This document shows positions 1 to 5,299 of a stretch of 5,467 bases of DNA, one piece after another. A model generated the notes under the pieces. The model saw only the letters and a list, made by a program, of their open reading frames with translations. It had not been told where the DNA came from and made no database searches. The DNA is from Alphaproteobacteria bacterium (GTDB lineage Bacteria > Pseudomonadota > Alphaproteobacteria > Sphingomonadales > Emcibacteraceae). Position numbers and translations under genes: made by a program. Every line of letters begins with the position of its first letter. The first letter of the stretch is position 1. The stretch covers positions 1-5,467 of the forward strand of contig JAUILB010000212.1 in the NCBI GenBank assembly GCA_030432815.1, given 5' to 3'.

Positions 1-281
1 TTATAACGAATTGAATAGGGAATGTAGCTGATATTGGTGCTTCGCGGCAGATTAAATTGACCGCTACTATAATCATATCCAGTGGTGAATATCCATTCTG
101 TTGCTTCCAACAGCGGGATGGATTCATAATTTTTTTCTATTGACTGTGGATCATAGGTTGGCTGCGGAGCTTCCCGCCTTGTTTGGGAAGGAACATTTTG
201 CGCAAGTGCCGAGGTACAAATTAAAGAGCATAGTATTAATGCTGTAAATTCAAGTATTGCCCTGTTTGACATTGCTAACAT
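1..281 (-). CDS. N-terminal part of a secreted protein, probably an outer-membrane beta-barrel (transporter-like) family; truncated at window edge
   Basis: An open frame runs leftwards from an ATG at 281-279 for 93 codons and leaves the window still open. The first ~28 residues are a clear Sec signal peptide: a short N-terminus with one Arg, a hydrophobic core (TALILCSLICTSA) and a cleavage site ALA|QN. A polar, proline-rich linker follows, then 'EWIFTTGYDYSSGQF' and 'STNISYIPYSIRY'. These alternating aromatic/polar stretches look like the first beta-strands of an outer-membrane barrel. They recall alphaproteobacterial 'transporter' proteins of the phenol-degradation (MetA) barrel type, with their 'GxxYSSGxYG...TDxxYxPxS' pattern; that family match is from memory and moderate. 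Upstream on the coding strand are AGGGGG (10 nt before the ATG) and GAGG (3 nt before it). The second in-frame ATG at 272-270 is a weaker alternative. The gene is divergent from the porin at 818. A weak promoter is possible (GATAAT at 339-334, TTAAGT at 363-358, 18-bp spacer). Confidence 0.72.
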   Translation of the reverse strand, partial: MLAMSNRAILEFTALILCSLICTSALAQNVPSQTRREAPQPTYDPQSIEKNYESIPLLEATEWIFTTGYDYSSGQFNLPRSTNISYIPYSIRY

Positions 282-361
282 TATCCTCGGTCCCCCTCAG
301 CAAGAGTGTACTGATACACAAAATGATAAATTTATTATCTTTTTCACGTATGTATTAACTT

Positions 362-412
362 AATTTGTGATGTATTTTCAAGAGTTTCCTCACAAAATAA
401 ACAATTTGTGAG
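362..412. promoter_or_regulatory. Candidate operator: inverted repeat plus repeated half-site (AATTTGTGA)
   Basis: CTCACAAA (389-396) and TTTGTGAG (405-412) form a perfect 8-bp inverted repeat around an 8-bp spacer. The 9-mer AATTTGTGA occurs at 362-370 and again at 403-411, 41 bp apart or close to four helical turns. This gives three related half-sites upstream of the minus-strand gene that starts at 281, where a transcription factor could bind. The half-site orientation (TCACA outward to TGTGA) is opposite to a CRP/FNR site (TGTGA-N6-TCACA), so I do not assign a regulator. A hairpin role in RNA is less likely because the stem is AT-rich and no T-run follows. Confidence 0.4.
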
Positions 413-431
413 ATAAACATGGCAATTTGAC

Positions 432-462
432 AAAAAAAAGGCGGCTCATCGAGGAAGCCGCC
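432..462 (-). terminator. Rho-independent terminator of the small RNA candidate
   Basis: On the minus strand GGCGGCT (462-456) pairs perfectly with AGCCGCC (446-440) around a 9-nt loop, TCCTCGATG, and is followed at once by eight T (439-432). The stem is GC-rich in an AT-rich region. The T-run is present only on this strand, so termination is leftward. No protein-coding gene ends just upstream on this strand, which is the main reason for proposing a separate RNA gene. Confidence 0.8.
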
Positions 463-481
463 CAAGTTTGGGGGAGGAAAT
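432..481 (-). ncRNA. Candidate ~50-nt trans-acting small RNA with duplicated anti-Shine-Dalgarno motif
   Basis: Read on the minus strand, the predicted transcript begins near 481 and opens with UUUCCUCCCCC. It then has a small CCCA-AACU-UGGG hairpin element and ends in a strong terminator hairpin followed by eight U. The hexamer UUCCUC occurs twice: near the 5' end (complement of 474-479) and inside the terminator loop (complement of 451-456). Both can pair with GAGGAA-type Shine-Dalgarno sequences. C-rich anti-SD motifs exposed in loops are the hallmark of alphaproteobacterial small RNAs such as the alpha-r14 family and the CcsR/'cuckoo' RNAs. The resemblance is in motif and architecture, judged from memory, not by alignment. 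A promoter sits immediately upstream (TTGTCA-N17-TTTAAA). An alternative is a leader attenuator of the gene starting at 281. I prefer a stand-alone RNA because the terminator is 150 bp from that gene and shows no competing antiterminator. Confidence 0.55.
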
Positions 482-487
482 AATCAC

Positions 488-516
488 TTTAAAGATTAGG
501 TAAGATTCATTGACAA
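488..516 (-). promoter_or_regulatory. Promoter of the small RNA candidate
   Basis: On the minus strand, TTGTCA (516-511; 5 of 6 bases of the TTGACA consensus) is separated by exactly 17 bp from TTTAAA (493-488; 4 of 6 of TATAAT). Seven bases further on is an A at 481, a natural start point directly ahead of the UUUCCUCCCCC segment. The placement relative to the downstream terminator supports a sigma-70-type promoter for the small RNA. The same bases read on the plus strand contain TTGACA (510-515), but no fitting -10 box lies to its right. Confidence 0.45.
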
Positions 517-559
517 AAGGTTAACCGATAATTGGGCGTATTGATAAAATGCTCCAAAA

Positions 560-590
560 CTGTTCCGAATTAGGACAGCTGATATTTTTT
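560..590 (+). other. Weak hairpin followed by T6, possible terminator
   Basis: CTGTTCC (560-566) can pair with GGACAG (573-578) with one bulged T around the loop GAATTA; six T follow at 585-590 after six intervening bases. A possible plus-strand promoter lies just ahead (TTAACC 521-526, 18-bp spacer, TAAAAT 545-550), but the implied RNA would be only about 30 nt. It could equally be an imperfect binding site. Low confidence in any function. Confidence 0.2.
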
Positions 591-692
591 AATAATGGTT
601 TCAATGAATTAATAATAAATTGGAATAAAAGTTTTTTTTATCAAAGATTAATTTAAACACAAATTTTAAAAAAAATATGAGCTTATTAGATA

Positions 693-729
693 CGACTCAG
701 ATGTTAGCACATAGTCGGTTTATTTTTTT
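693..729 (+). terminator. Orphan terminator-like hairpin upstream of the porin gene
   Basis: CGACT (693-697) pairs with AGTCG (713-717), and inside it ATGT (701-704) pairs with ACAT (709-712) around a TAGC loop. Together they make a nine-pair hairpin with a 3-nt bulge (CAG). After GTTTA comes T7 (723-729). The T-run is on the plus side only. No gene on the plus strand ends here, so it may close an unannotated plus-strand transcript starting in the intergenic region, act as an attenuator in a long porin leader, or insulate the porin promoter from read-through. Confidence 0.4.
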
Positions 730-765
730 CAGTTAATAAATAAAACATCTGCTTGACGATTGCGG

Positions 766-782
766 AGTAATTGGTAATTACT
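766..782. promoter_or_regulatory. Candidate operator at the porin promoter (7-3-7 inverted repeat)
   Basis: AGTAATT (766-772) and AATTACT (776-782) form a perfect inverted repeat around GGT. The repeat ends 9 bp before the TATAAT box at 792-797 and covers the place where its -35 element should lie. That is a typical position for a repressor dimer or a class-II activator. No Pho-box-like CTGTCAT repeat is seen, so phosphate control, known for OprP in Pseudomonas, is not supported here. Confidence 0.4.
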
Positions 783-791
783 TGCAGAAGA

Positions 792-797
792 TATAAT
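792..797 (+). promoter_or_regulatory. Likely -10 box of the porin promoter
   Basis: A perfect TATAAT lies 20 bp before the porin ATG. No good -35 is present at 16-18 bp; the best bases there are AATTGG/ATTGGT, and a TTGACG at 753-758 is too far away. This suggests an activator-dependent promoter or a different start. If used, the leader would be only about 14 nt and would begin close to the weak Shine-Dalgarno AGG at 806-808. Confidence 0.35.
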
Positions 798-817
798 ATT
801 ACGTCAGGTATTTTGTA

Positions 818-2164
818 ATGCTAAAATCAGGATTATCATGGGGGGCAGGGTTTGTTATGTGTGTTTCCCTATTCGGATTTAATTTCACATTTGCCCAGGA
901 ATTTGAAAAACCTGATGTCGACGCACTCCAACAACAAATAGATGATTTAAAAGCCAGGGTCGATCAACTTGAAGAGGATGAAACTGTTCAAAATCCTAAT
1001 GAAAATGATGACCTGAATGATCCTGATTTATTACTTGAATGGGACCCCGGTCCAAAGCTTAGTTCAAAGGATGGCCAGTTTTCTTTTCAATTGAATGGGC
1101 GTGTGACTTATGATTATTCCAATATTACGTTCAAGGATGGCGCAGGTATCACCCGGCCTGCCGAAAAAGTAGATGGGATGGATTTACGCCATTTGGACCT
1201 TGGCTTCCGAGGGAAAATGTTTGGTAACTTCAGCTACCGTGTGGTGGTTAAATTTACGGGTGGTGAAACAGAGCTTAAAATGGCCTATTTCGATTATGAT
1301 GTGGGTAATACCAAAATCACCTTTGGTCAGACTCGTACATTTACAACACTTGATAAAATGACCCCTCCGACAATGATGGCATTTGCAGAAAGATTTGCAT
1401 TTGTAAATGCAATAAATGTGGACAGGCGCATCGGAATAGCAGCAGCACAACATGGTAAGGACTGGTCAATCAGCGGCGGGTATTTCTTTGAGAATGCTAT
1501 TGATCAGGAAAATGATGACAGCAATATGATTTCTGGCAGAGCGAATTATTCCCCGCATTTTGAAAACGGATTAGGCATTCATGTTGGTACAAGTGCGTTT
1601 TATAGAACCCGTAACGGTAATGCGTATGACCCTGAATATGAAACCCGTGCCTTCAGTAAACAGGGAGATGTCAAGCCGCTTTTCAGTGGTGATTTTCTGA
1701 TTGATAGTGAATTGTTTATTGGTGGTGAATTTGCCGCTAATTATGGATCATTTGGTTTGCAGGCAGAATATGCCACCATTAAAACGGATTTAAACCCTGT
1801 GGAAACGAGAACTATGATAAATCCGCGTTATGAAGGCGGTTACGTTGAGGTAGGTTTCTTTCCCACAGGCGGATCACAAGATATAGATGGATCAGACGGG
1901 CGTTTAAATGGTGTTAAGGTAAATTCACCAGTTGGCGGTGGTGGTATCGGCGAAGTTCGTGTTGCGGTACGTTATGATGTTGCGGATCTTCGTCATGAGA
2001 CATTTGGCCGCAAGCAGACATCCTATATCGGCGCAGTGGATTGGTATTTAAATGAAGCCTTCAAAATACAAATGAATTATGCCCATTCCGTGGTACGTGA
2101 CTACATGAATGTAAAAACAGATACGGTTAATACGTTTAACACCAGATTCATGTTTAACTTTTAA
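818..2164 (+). CDS. OprP/OprO-type outer-membrane porin
   Basis: The 448-residue product is a porin of the phosphate-selective porin O/P family, a 16-stranded trimeric barrel in the outer membrane. Residues 1-26 form a signal peptide (hydrophobic core GFVMCVSLFGF, cleavage near FTFA|QE). Residues 32-55 form a short heptad coiled coil (DVDALQQQIDDLKARVDQLEE), as in family members with a periplasmic N-terminal trimerisation helix. The family signature WDPGPKLSSKDGQFSFQLNGR follows at about 75-95, then 'LDLGFRGKMFGNFSYRVVVKF' and 'KITFGQ'. The chain ends in Phe, as expected for insertion by the BAM machinery. Length fits the family. The stretch after FGQ reads TRTFTTLDKMTPPTMMAFAERF instead of the common FKxPFSLExxTSSxxxTFMER pattern, so the substrate may differ; phosphate or polyphosphate specificity cannot be assumed. 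The start is the first ATG, 9 nt after a weak AGG. The gene is transcribed alone, with a candidate terminator behind it. Confidence 0.9.
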   Translation: MLKSGLSWGAGFVMCVSLFGFNFTFAQEFEKPDVDALQQQIDDLKARVDQLEEDETVQNPNENDDLNDPDLLLEWDPGPKLSSKDGQFSFQLNGRVTYDYSNITFKDGAGITRPAEKVDGMDLRHLDLGFRGKMFGNFSYRVVVKFTGGETELKMAYFDYDVGNTKITFGQTRTFTTLDKMTPPTMMAFAERFAFVNAINVDRRIGIAAAQHGKDWSISGGYFFENAIDQENDDSNMISGRANYSPHFENGLGIHVGTSAFYRTRNGNAYDPEYETRAFSKQGDVKPLFSGDFLIDSELFIGGEFAANYGSFGLQAEYATIKTDLNPVETRTMINPRYEGGYVEVGFFPTGGSQDIDGSDGRLNGVKVNSPVGGGGIGEVRVAVRYDVADLRHETFGRKQTSYIGAVDWYLNEAFKIQMNYAHSVVRDYMNVKTDTVNTFNTRFMFNF

Positions 2165-2166
2165 AA

Positions 2167-2209
2167 TATTCGTTTATCAATCATTAAATCGAATAATATT
2201 CTTTTTTTT
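2167..2209 (+). terminator. Rho-independent terminator of the porin gene
   Basis: Just after the stop codon TATTCG (2167-2172) pairs with CGAATA (2190-2195). The stem extends inward by TTTA/TAAA (2173-2176 with 2185-2188) with one bulged T, around an 8-nt loop. Eight T follow at 2202-2209 after ATATTC. The stem is AT-rich and the T-run starts 6 nt from its base, so it may be inefficient, but its position fits termination of the porin transcript. Confidence 0.5.
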
Positions 2210-2290
2210 ATATAAAAACAGAATAAAATACTGGTTAAGTGCAATTTTATATGATATTTGCGATACATTTTAAATCAGGTGAATTTATAA

Positions 2291-2773
2291 ATGGATATTT
2301 GTTTGCAAAAAGATAATGACGCGCAAGATGTGGAAGCATTGCTTGATCTTGCATTTGGTCCTAATCGGCATGAGAAAGCCGCGTACACATATCGTGAGAA
2401 CGTTCCCGCAATTAAGGAACTGTCTTTTGTAACTTACGAAAGCGGGAATGTCATTGCAACATTAAGGTTTTGGCCGGTTACAATAGGAGGGAAAGATTGT
2501 CTTTTACTTGGCCCGATAGCAGTGGTTCCTGAATTACAGGGAAAAGGGTACGGCATTACTCTTATGAAACATGGCCTCGCAAAGGCAAAGGAACTTGGCC
2601 ATACGCGAGTGATACTAGTGGGCGATGAGCCATATTACAGCCGGGTTGGCTTTAGCAGGGACATGGCTAAAAAGATCACGATGAAGGGGCAGAAAGATGA
2701 AAGTCGAATACTTGCTCTTGAGCTTCTAAATGGTTCATTTCGCAATGTTTTTGGCGAAGTGAAAAAAGTTTAA
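2291..2773 (+). CDS. GNAT-family N-acetyltransferase, YhbS-like
   Basis: The 160-residue cytoplasmic protein has the single-domain GNAT fold, which transfers an acetyl group from acetyl-CoA to an amine; the acceptor is unknown. The acetyl-CoA-binding motif A is seen as LGPIAVVPELQGKGYG (residues 73-88), with the pyrophosphate-binding QGKGYG at 83-88. The strand ILVGDEPYYSRVGF (108-121) is the 'GdxxYYxrfGF' signature of the YhbS group (COG3153). The N-terminal 'FGPNRHEKAAYTYRE...ELSFV' also matches alphaproteobacterial members. The start is supported by AGGTGA (2277-2282), 8 nt before the ATG. The gene is preceded by the porin terminator and a 126-bp gap, so it probably has its own promoter. 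A TATGAT at 2250-2255 could be the -10, but no good -35 is visible. The next gene follows after 62 bp and may be co-transcribed. The general class is secure; the substrate is not. Confidence 0.88.
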   Translation: MDICLQKDNDAQDVEALLDLAFGPNRHEKAAYTYRENVPAIKELSFVTYESGNVIATLRFWPVTIGGKDCLLLGPIAVVPELQGKGYGITLMKHGLAKAKELGHTRVILVGDEPYYSRVGFSRDMAKKITMKGQKDESRILALELLNGSFRNVFGEVKKV

Positions 2774-2835
2774 CCTTTAAAAAACAATCTGAAAAGTGTA
2801 ATATTTGCGTCATATTGCTGATGTAGGAATTCGTT

Positions 2836-3411
2836 ATGGCAAAAAATGACGTAAAGCACCGCAATCAATCAGCTTTTAGGCCTGATCTTTTCGCGTTGGA
2901 AGTGGAAAAGGCCGCTTCCGGCAAAAGTCTTCCTCCTGTTCATTTATGGAACCCTGAATTTTGCGGTGATATCGATATGCGTATCAGGCGCGATGGCAGC
3001 TGGGATTATATGGGGACTCCCATCAACCGGATGCGTATGGTCCGGTTATTTTCAACAATACTGCGTCGGGACGGAGATGATTTTTTTCTGGTTACCCCGG
3101 TTGAGAAGGTGGGTATAAAGGTTGATGATGCCCCGTTTGTCGCTGTTGAAATGGATTATAAGGATGGTGAGATTGTCTTTAGAACCAATGTGGATGATTA
3201 TGTAAAAGTAAGTAAGGACAATCCAATCAGCGTACGGGTAAATGATGAAACCGGTGAACCTTCACCATATGTATTGGTTAGGGACAATCTGGAAGCGTTG
3301 ATTGCCAGAAGTGTTTATTACGAGTTAGTGAAACATGCAAAAGAACATAATGGGCAACTTGGTGTTTGGAGTGAGGGAGTGTTTTTTCCAATGGACGGAT
3401 CTAACAACTGA
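2836..3411 (+). CDS. DUF1285 domain protein of unknown function
   Basis: The 191-residue protein matches the DUF1285 family (PF06938, COG3816). Recognisable blocks are 'LPPVHLWNPEFCGDIDMRIRRDGSWDYMGTPINRMRMVRLFSTILRRDGDDFFLVTPVEK' in the first half (only key parts: CGDIDMRI, GTPI, RxxMVxLFSxILRRD, F-LVTPVEK) and the C-terminal 'GVWSEGVFFPM'. No signal peptide or membrane segment is visible, so it is probably cytoplasmic. Structures solved for the family show a new repeated fold, with a suggested but unproven signalling role. AGGA (2825-2828) lies 7 nt before the ATG and fixes the start. It is the first gene of a tight set with the Nudix hydrolase (30-bp gap) and the CCA-adding enzyme. This order recurs in alphaproteobacteria, which hints at a link with RNA or nucleotide metabolism, but that link is inference. 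Confidence 0.88.
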   Translation: MAKNDVKHRNQSAFRPDLFALEVEKAASGKSLPPVHLWNPEFCGDIDMRIRRDGSWDYMGTPINRMRMVRLFSTILRRDGDDFFLVTPVEKVGIKVDDAPFVAVEMDYKDGEIVFRTNVDDYVKVSKDNPISVRVNDETGEPSPYVLVRDNLEALIARSVYYELVKHAKEHNGQLGVWSEGVFFPMDGSNN

Positions 3412-3441
3412 TTGCTTTGACGAAGTGGATATATTGCAAAG

Positions 3442-4116
3442 ATGAAAAGACTTATTACTCGTATTTTTGAGCGTCATGACCCGATCATGCGCCGTGCATT
3501 AACCCCGGCAGAAGCCCGCGTATGGATCAGACCGTCTGGCGGGGATCATTCCCTTTATCGTCCTGGTGATGTGTTGCAGGATAGGAATTTTCAGCATGAA
3601 TTGCCGCTAAAGGCGTCAGCTGTGCTTGTCCCGATCATTGAACGGGGGGATGATTTTTCAATTTTGCTGACTAAAAGATCGGCACTGTTAAACAGCCATA
3701 GTGGACAGGTAAGCTTTCCCGGTGGAAGGTGTGATGATAATGATTTACATGCAATGGAAACTGCGCTTCGGGAAGCAAAGGAAGAAATAAACCTGCCTGA
3801 GCAGAATGTTGAAGTTATCGGTGCGATGGAGGATTATGAAACCGTCACCGGCTTTAGTGTATCGCCCGTTGTGGGTTTTGTTAATCCGGACTTCGAAATC
3901 ATAAGGCAGGAAGAAGAAGTTGCTGACGTGTTTGAAGTGCCGCTCGAATACATACTTGATGTAGAAAATCATAAGGTTGAAAGTGTTTTTTGGAAGGGCG
4001 AAAACAGACATTATTATGTTTTTCCCCATGAAGAGCATAAAATTTGGGGTGCGACAGCGGCAATGCTGGTGCGATTTGCGAAATTGGTGAATGAATATGA
4101 ACAATGTGCCGCTTAA
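3442..4116 (+). CDS. Nudix hydrolase, CoA pyrophosphatase type (NudL-like)
   Basis: The 224-residue cytoplasmic enzyme belongs to the Nudix group that splits coenzyme A and its derivatives into 4'-phosphopantetheine and 3',5'-ADP. The family-specific CoA motif is present: LLTKRS (75-80) followed by NSHSGQVSFPGG (84-95). The Nudix box core REAKEE (110-115) supplies the metal-binding glutamates E111, E114 and E115. The Gly usually found after EEI is Asn here (EEINL); E. coli NudL also lacks that Gly, so activity is expected. Further family blocks are 'YETVTGFSVSPVVGF' and the C-terminal IWGATAAML (201-209). The Shine-Dalgarno is poor: AAAG abuts the ATG and AAGTGG lies 13 nt upstream. Translation may therefore depend on coupling with the DUF1285 gene 30 bp before. 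An in-frame ATG at residue 16 is an alternative start. The 3' end overlaps the cca gene. CoA specificity is inferred from the motif. Confidence 0.9.
   Translation: MKRLITRIFERHDPIMRRALTPAEARVWIRPSGGDHSLYRPGDVLQDRNFQHELPLKASAVLVPIIERGDDFSILLTKRSALLNSHSGQVSFPGGRCDDNDLHAMETALREAKEEINLPEQNVEVIGAMEDYETVTGFSVSPVVGFVNPDFEIIRQEEEVADVFEVPLEYILDVENHKVESVFWKGENRHYYVFPHEEHKIWGATAAMLVRFAKLVNEYEQCAA
4086..4090 (+). promoter_or_regulatory. Ribosome binding site deciding the cca start, inside the Nudix gene
   Basis: GGTGA is the only purine-rich SD-like element near the cca starts. It sits 6 nt before ATG 4097 (good spacing) and 0 nt before ATG 4091 (unusable). It lies within the last codons of the upstream Nudix gene, so ribosomes finishing that gene pass directly over it. 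Confidence 0.5.
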
Positions 4117-5284
4117 TATTGGTGCTGCCGACTGGCTTAAAAATGACGCGCTTATAGAAGTGATGAACGTCCTGAATGAAGGGGACGCCTGTGCGCGTAT
4201 CGTTGGTGGGACGGTTCGCGATGCTCTTCTTAATATTTACTGGAACAGGTCAAAAAAAATAGGGGATATTGATATTGCATCAACCCTTAAACCAGAAGAA
4301 AATATGAAACGGCTTAAGCAAGCCGGAATAGACGTAATTCCAACAGGTCTTAAACACGGAACGATTACTGCGGTTATTGGTAAAAAGCATTTTGAAATTA
4401 CCACCCTGCGCCGCGATATAGATACCGATGGACGCCATGCGATCGTTGAATATACCGATGACTGGACAGAGGATGCGAAACGCCGTGATTTTACGATAAA
4501 TGCGCTTTATCTTGATCTGGATGGGACGGTTTATGACCCGCTTGGGGGGTTTGCGGATTTAAAGTCTGCAAAGGTACGCTTCATTGGTGATGCGCGTGCA
4601 CGAATTAAGGAAGATGCGCTTCGTATTTTAAGATTTTTTCGTTTTTCATCGGATATCGAAGTTGGTGGTGTTGATGAAACGGGTATGCTGGCATGTGTTG
4701 AATTAAAGGAAATGATCCACGGACTATCGGGCGAAAGGATATGGCAGGAACTTAAAAAAATACTGCGTTCCAAAAGGGTTATGCAGGTAATACCCGTACT
4801 TGCCGCCATCGGCATATTAAGGGAAGTTATCCCCCAATATGATGGATATGACCGAATGCTTAAATTCATCAAGCATGAAAAAAAATTAAAAAGGAAAGAT
4901 CCCGTCGCTAGGCTAGGGTGCCTGCTTCCCAAAGACGATGATAAGATCATTGAATTTTCCAAGTCCCTGAAACTTGCCAACAAGGAAAGAAACCGCCTGC
5001 TGGCATTTGCGTTGCCGTATCCAAAACATGATCTGACGGCAAAAACGTTACGCAGGGTGCTTTATAACCATGGCAAAGATGTCGTCATTTTCAATTTGAT
5101 TGCCAATGGTGAAATGGACCAGAAAACTTTGTCATTTATAGAGAATTACCAAATTCCTGAAATGCCGTTTAAAGGCGCGGACCTGATTGCGGAAGGTTGG
5201 AGCGCGGGCCCCGAAATGGGTGCAGAATTAAAGCGCCGCGAAGCAGAATGGATCGCTAACGATTTTGAAGTTCTTATCCATTAG
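4097..5284 (+). CDS. cca: CCA tRNA nucleotidyltransferase (class II)
   Basis: The enzyme adds or repairs the 3'-terminal CCA of tRNAs from CTP and ATP without a nucleic-acid template. Numbering from this start (395 residues), the class II head carries VGGTVRDALL (36-45) and the catalytic acidic pair D57/D59 in GDIDIAST. Next come GLKHGT (84-89), EITTLRRD (100-107) and the nucleotide-selecting motif RRDFTINAL (129-137). EDALRILR (172-179) begins the neck. The C-terminal 'KGADLI...GPEMG' stretch is usual in alphaproteobacterial members. No HD phosphohydrolase motif is evident. I start at ATG 4097 because GGTGA (4086-4090) lies 6 nt before it. An in-frame ATG at 4091 would give two more residues (MN) but has that GGTGA abutting it. 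The gene overlaps the Nudix gene by 20 bases, so the two are probably translationally coupled and share an mRNA. There is no clear terminator behind it. Confidence 0.93.
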   Translation: MNNVPLNIGAADWLKNDALIEVMNVLNEGDACARIVGGTVRDALLNIYWNRSKKIGDIDIASTLKPEENMKRLKQAGIDVIPTGLKHGTITAVIGKKHFEITTLRRDIDTDGRHAIVEYTDDWTEDAKRRDFTINALYLDLDGTVYDPLGGFADLKSAKVRFIGDARARIKEDALRILRFFRFSSDIEVGGVDETGMLACVELKEMIHGLSGERIWQELKKILRSKRVMQVIPVLAAIGILREVIPQYDGYDRMLKFIKHEKKLKRKDPVARLGCLLPKDDDKIIEFSKSLKLANKERNRLLAFALPYPKHDLTAKTLRRVLYNHGKDVVIFNLIANGEMDQKTLSFIENYQIPEMPFKGADLIAEGWSAGPEMGAELKRREAEWIANDFEVLIH

Positions 5285-5299
5285 CACAAATATATAGTT

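Larger units (their letters stand above)
282..817. other. AT-rich divergent intergenic region with several regulatory elements
   Basis: This 536-bp stretch between two divergent genes has no convincing protein-coding frame. In order it holds: a small inverted repeat GTGTA-CTGA-TACAC (306-319) in the leader of the minus-strand gene; a cluster of TTTGTGA half-sites (362-412); a candidate small RNA on the minus strand (481-432) with promoter elements at 516-488; a hairpin followed by T6 (560-590); a second hairpin followed by T7 (693-729); and a 7-3-7 inverted repeat with a TATAAT box just before the porin (766-797). The remainder, especially 591-690, is A/T-rich sequence with homopolymer tracts in which I see nothing specific. 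Confidence 0.8.

Noticed and set aside
389..412. CRP or FNR binding site
   Set aside because: The half-sites point the wrong way (TCACA...TGTGA) and the spacing does not match the TGTGA-N6-TCACA or TTGAT-N4-ATCAA patterns.
510..515. Plus-strand promoter from the perfect TTGACA
   Set aside because: No acceptable -10 box lies 16-18 bp downstream (the sequence there is TTGGGCG); the overlapping minus-strand TTGTCA fits better.
677..736. A 19-codon open frame (starting MSLLDTTQ) spanning the 693-729 hairpin, possible leader peptide
   Set aside because: No Shine-Dalgarno precedes it, there is no run of regulatory codons, and the hairpin explains the sequence better.
1184..1453. Open frame on the minus strand inside the porin gene
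   Set aside because: It is antisense to a clear porin, has an odd Cys/His-rich composition without a recognisable domain, and no ribosome binding site; it is a by-product of codon use.
2836..3411. Possible defence, toxin-antitoxin or other novel system in the right half
   Set aside because: All genes there belong to recognisable housekeeping or transport families and none shows nuclease, toxin, recombinase or phage features.
3745..4104. Open frame on the minus strand inside the Nudix gene
   Set aside because: The opposite strand carries the conserved CoA-Nudix motifs; the antisense product has no recognisable features.
4531..4983. 150-codon open frame on the minus strand inside cca
   Set aside because: The sense strand encodes well-conserved cca motifs across this span; the antisense frame has Ser-rich low-information sequence.
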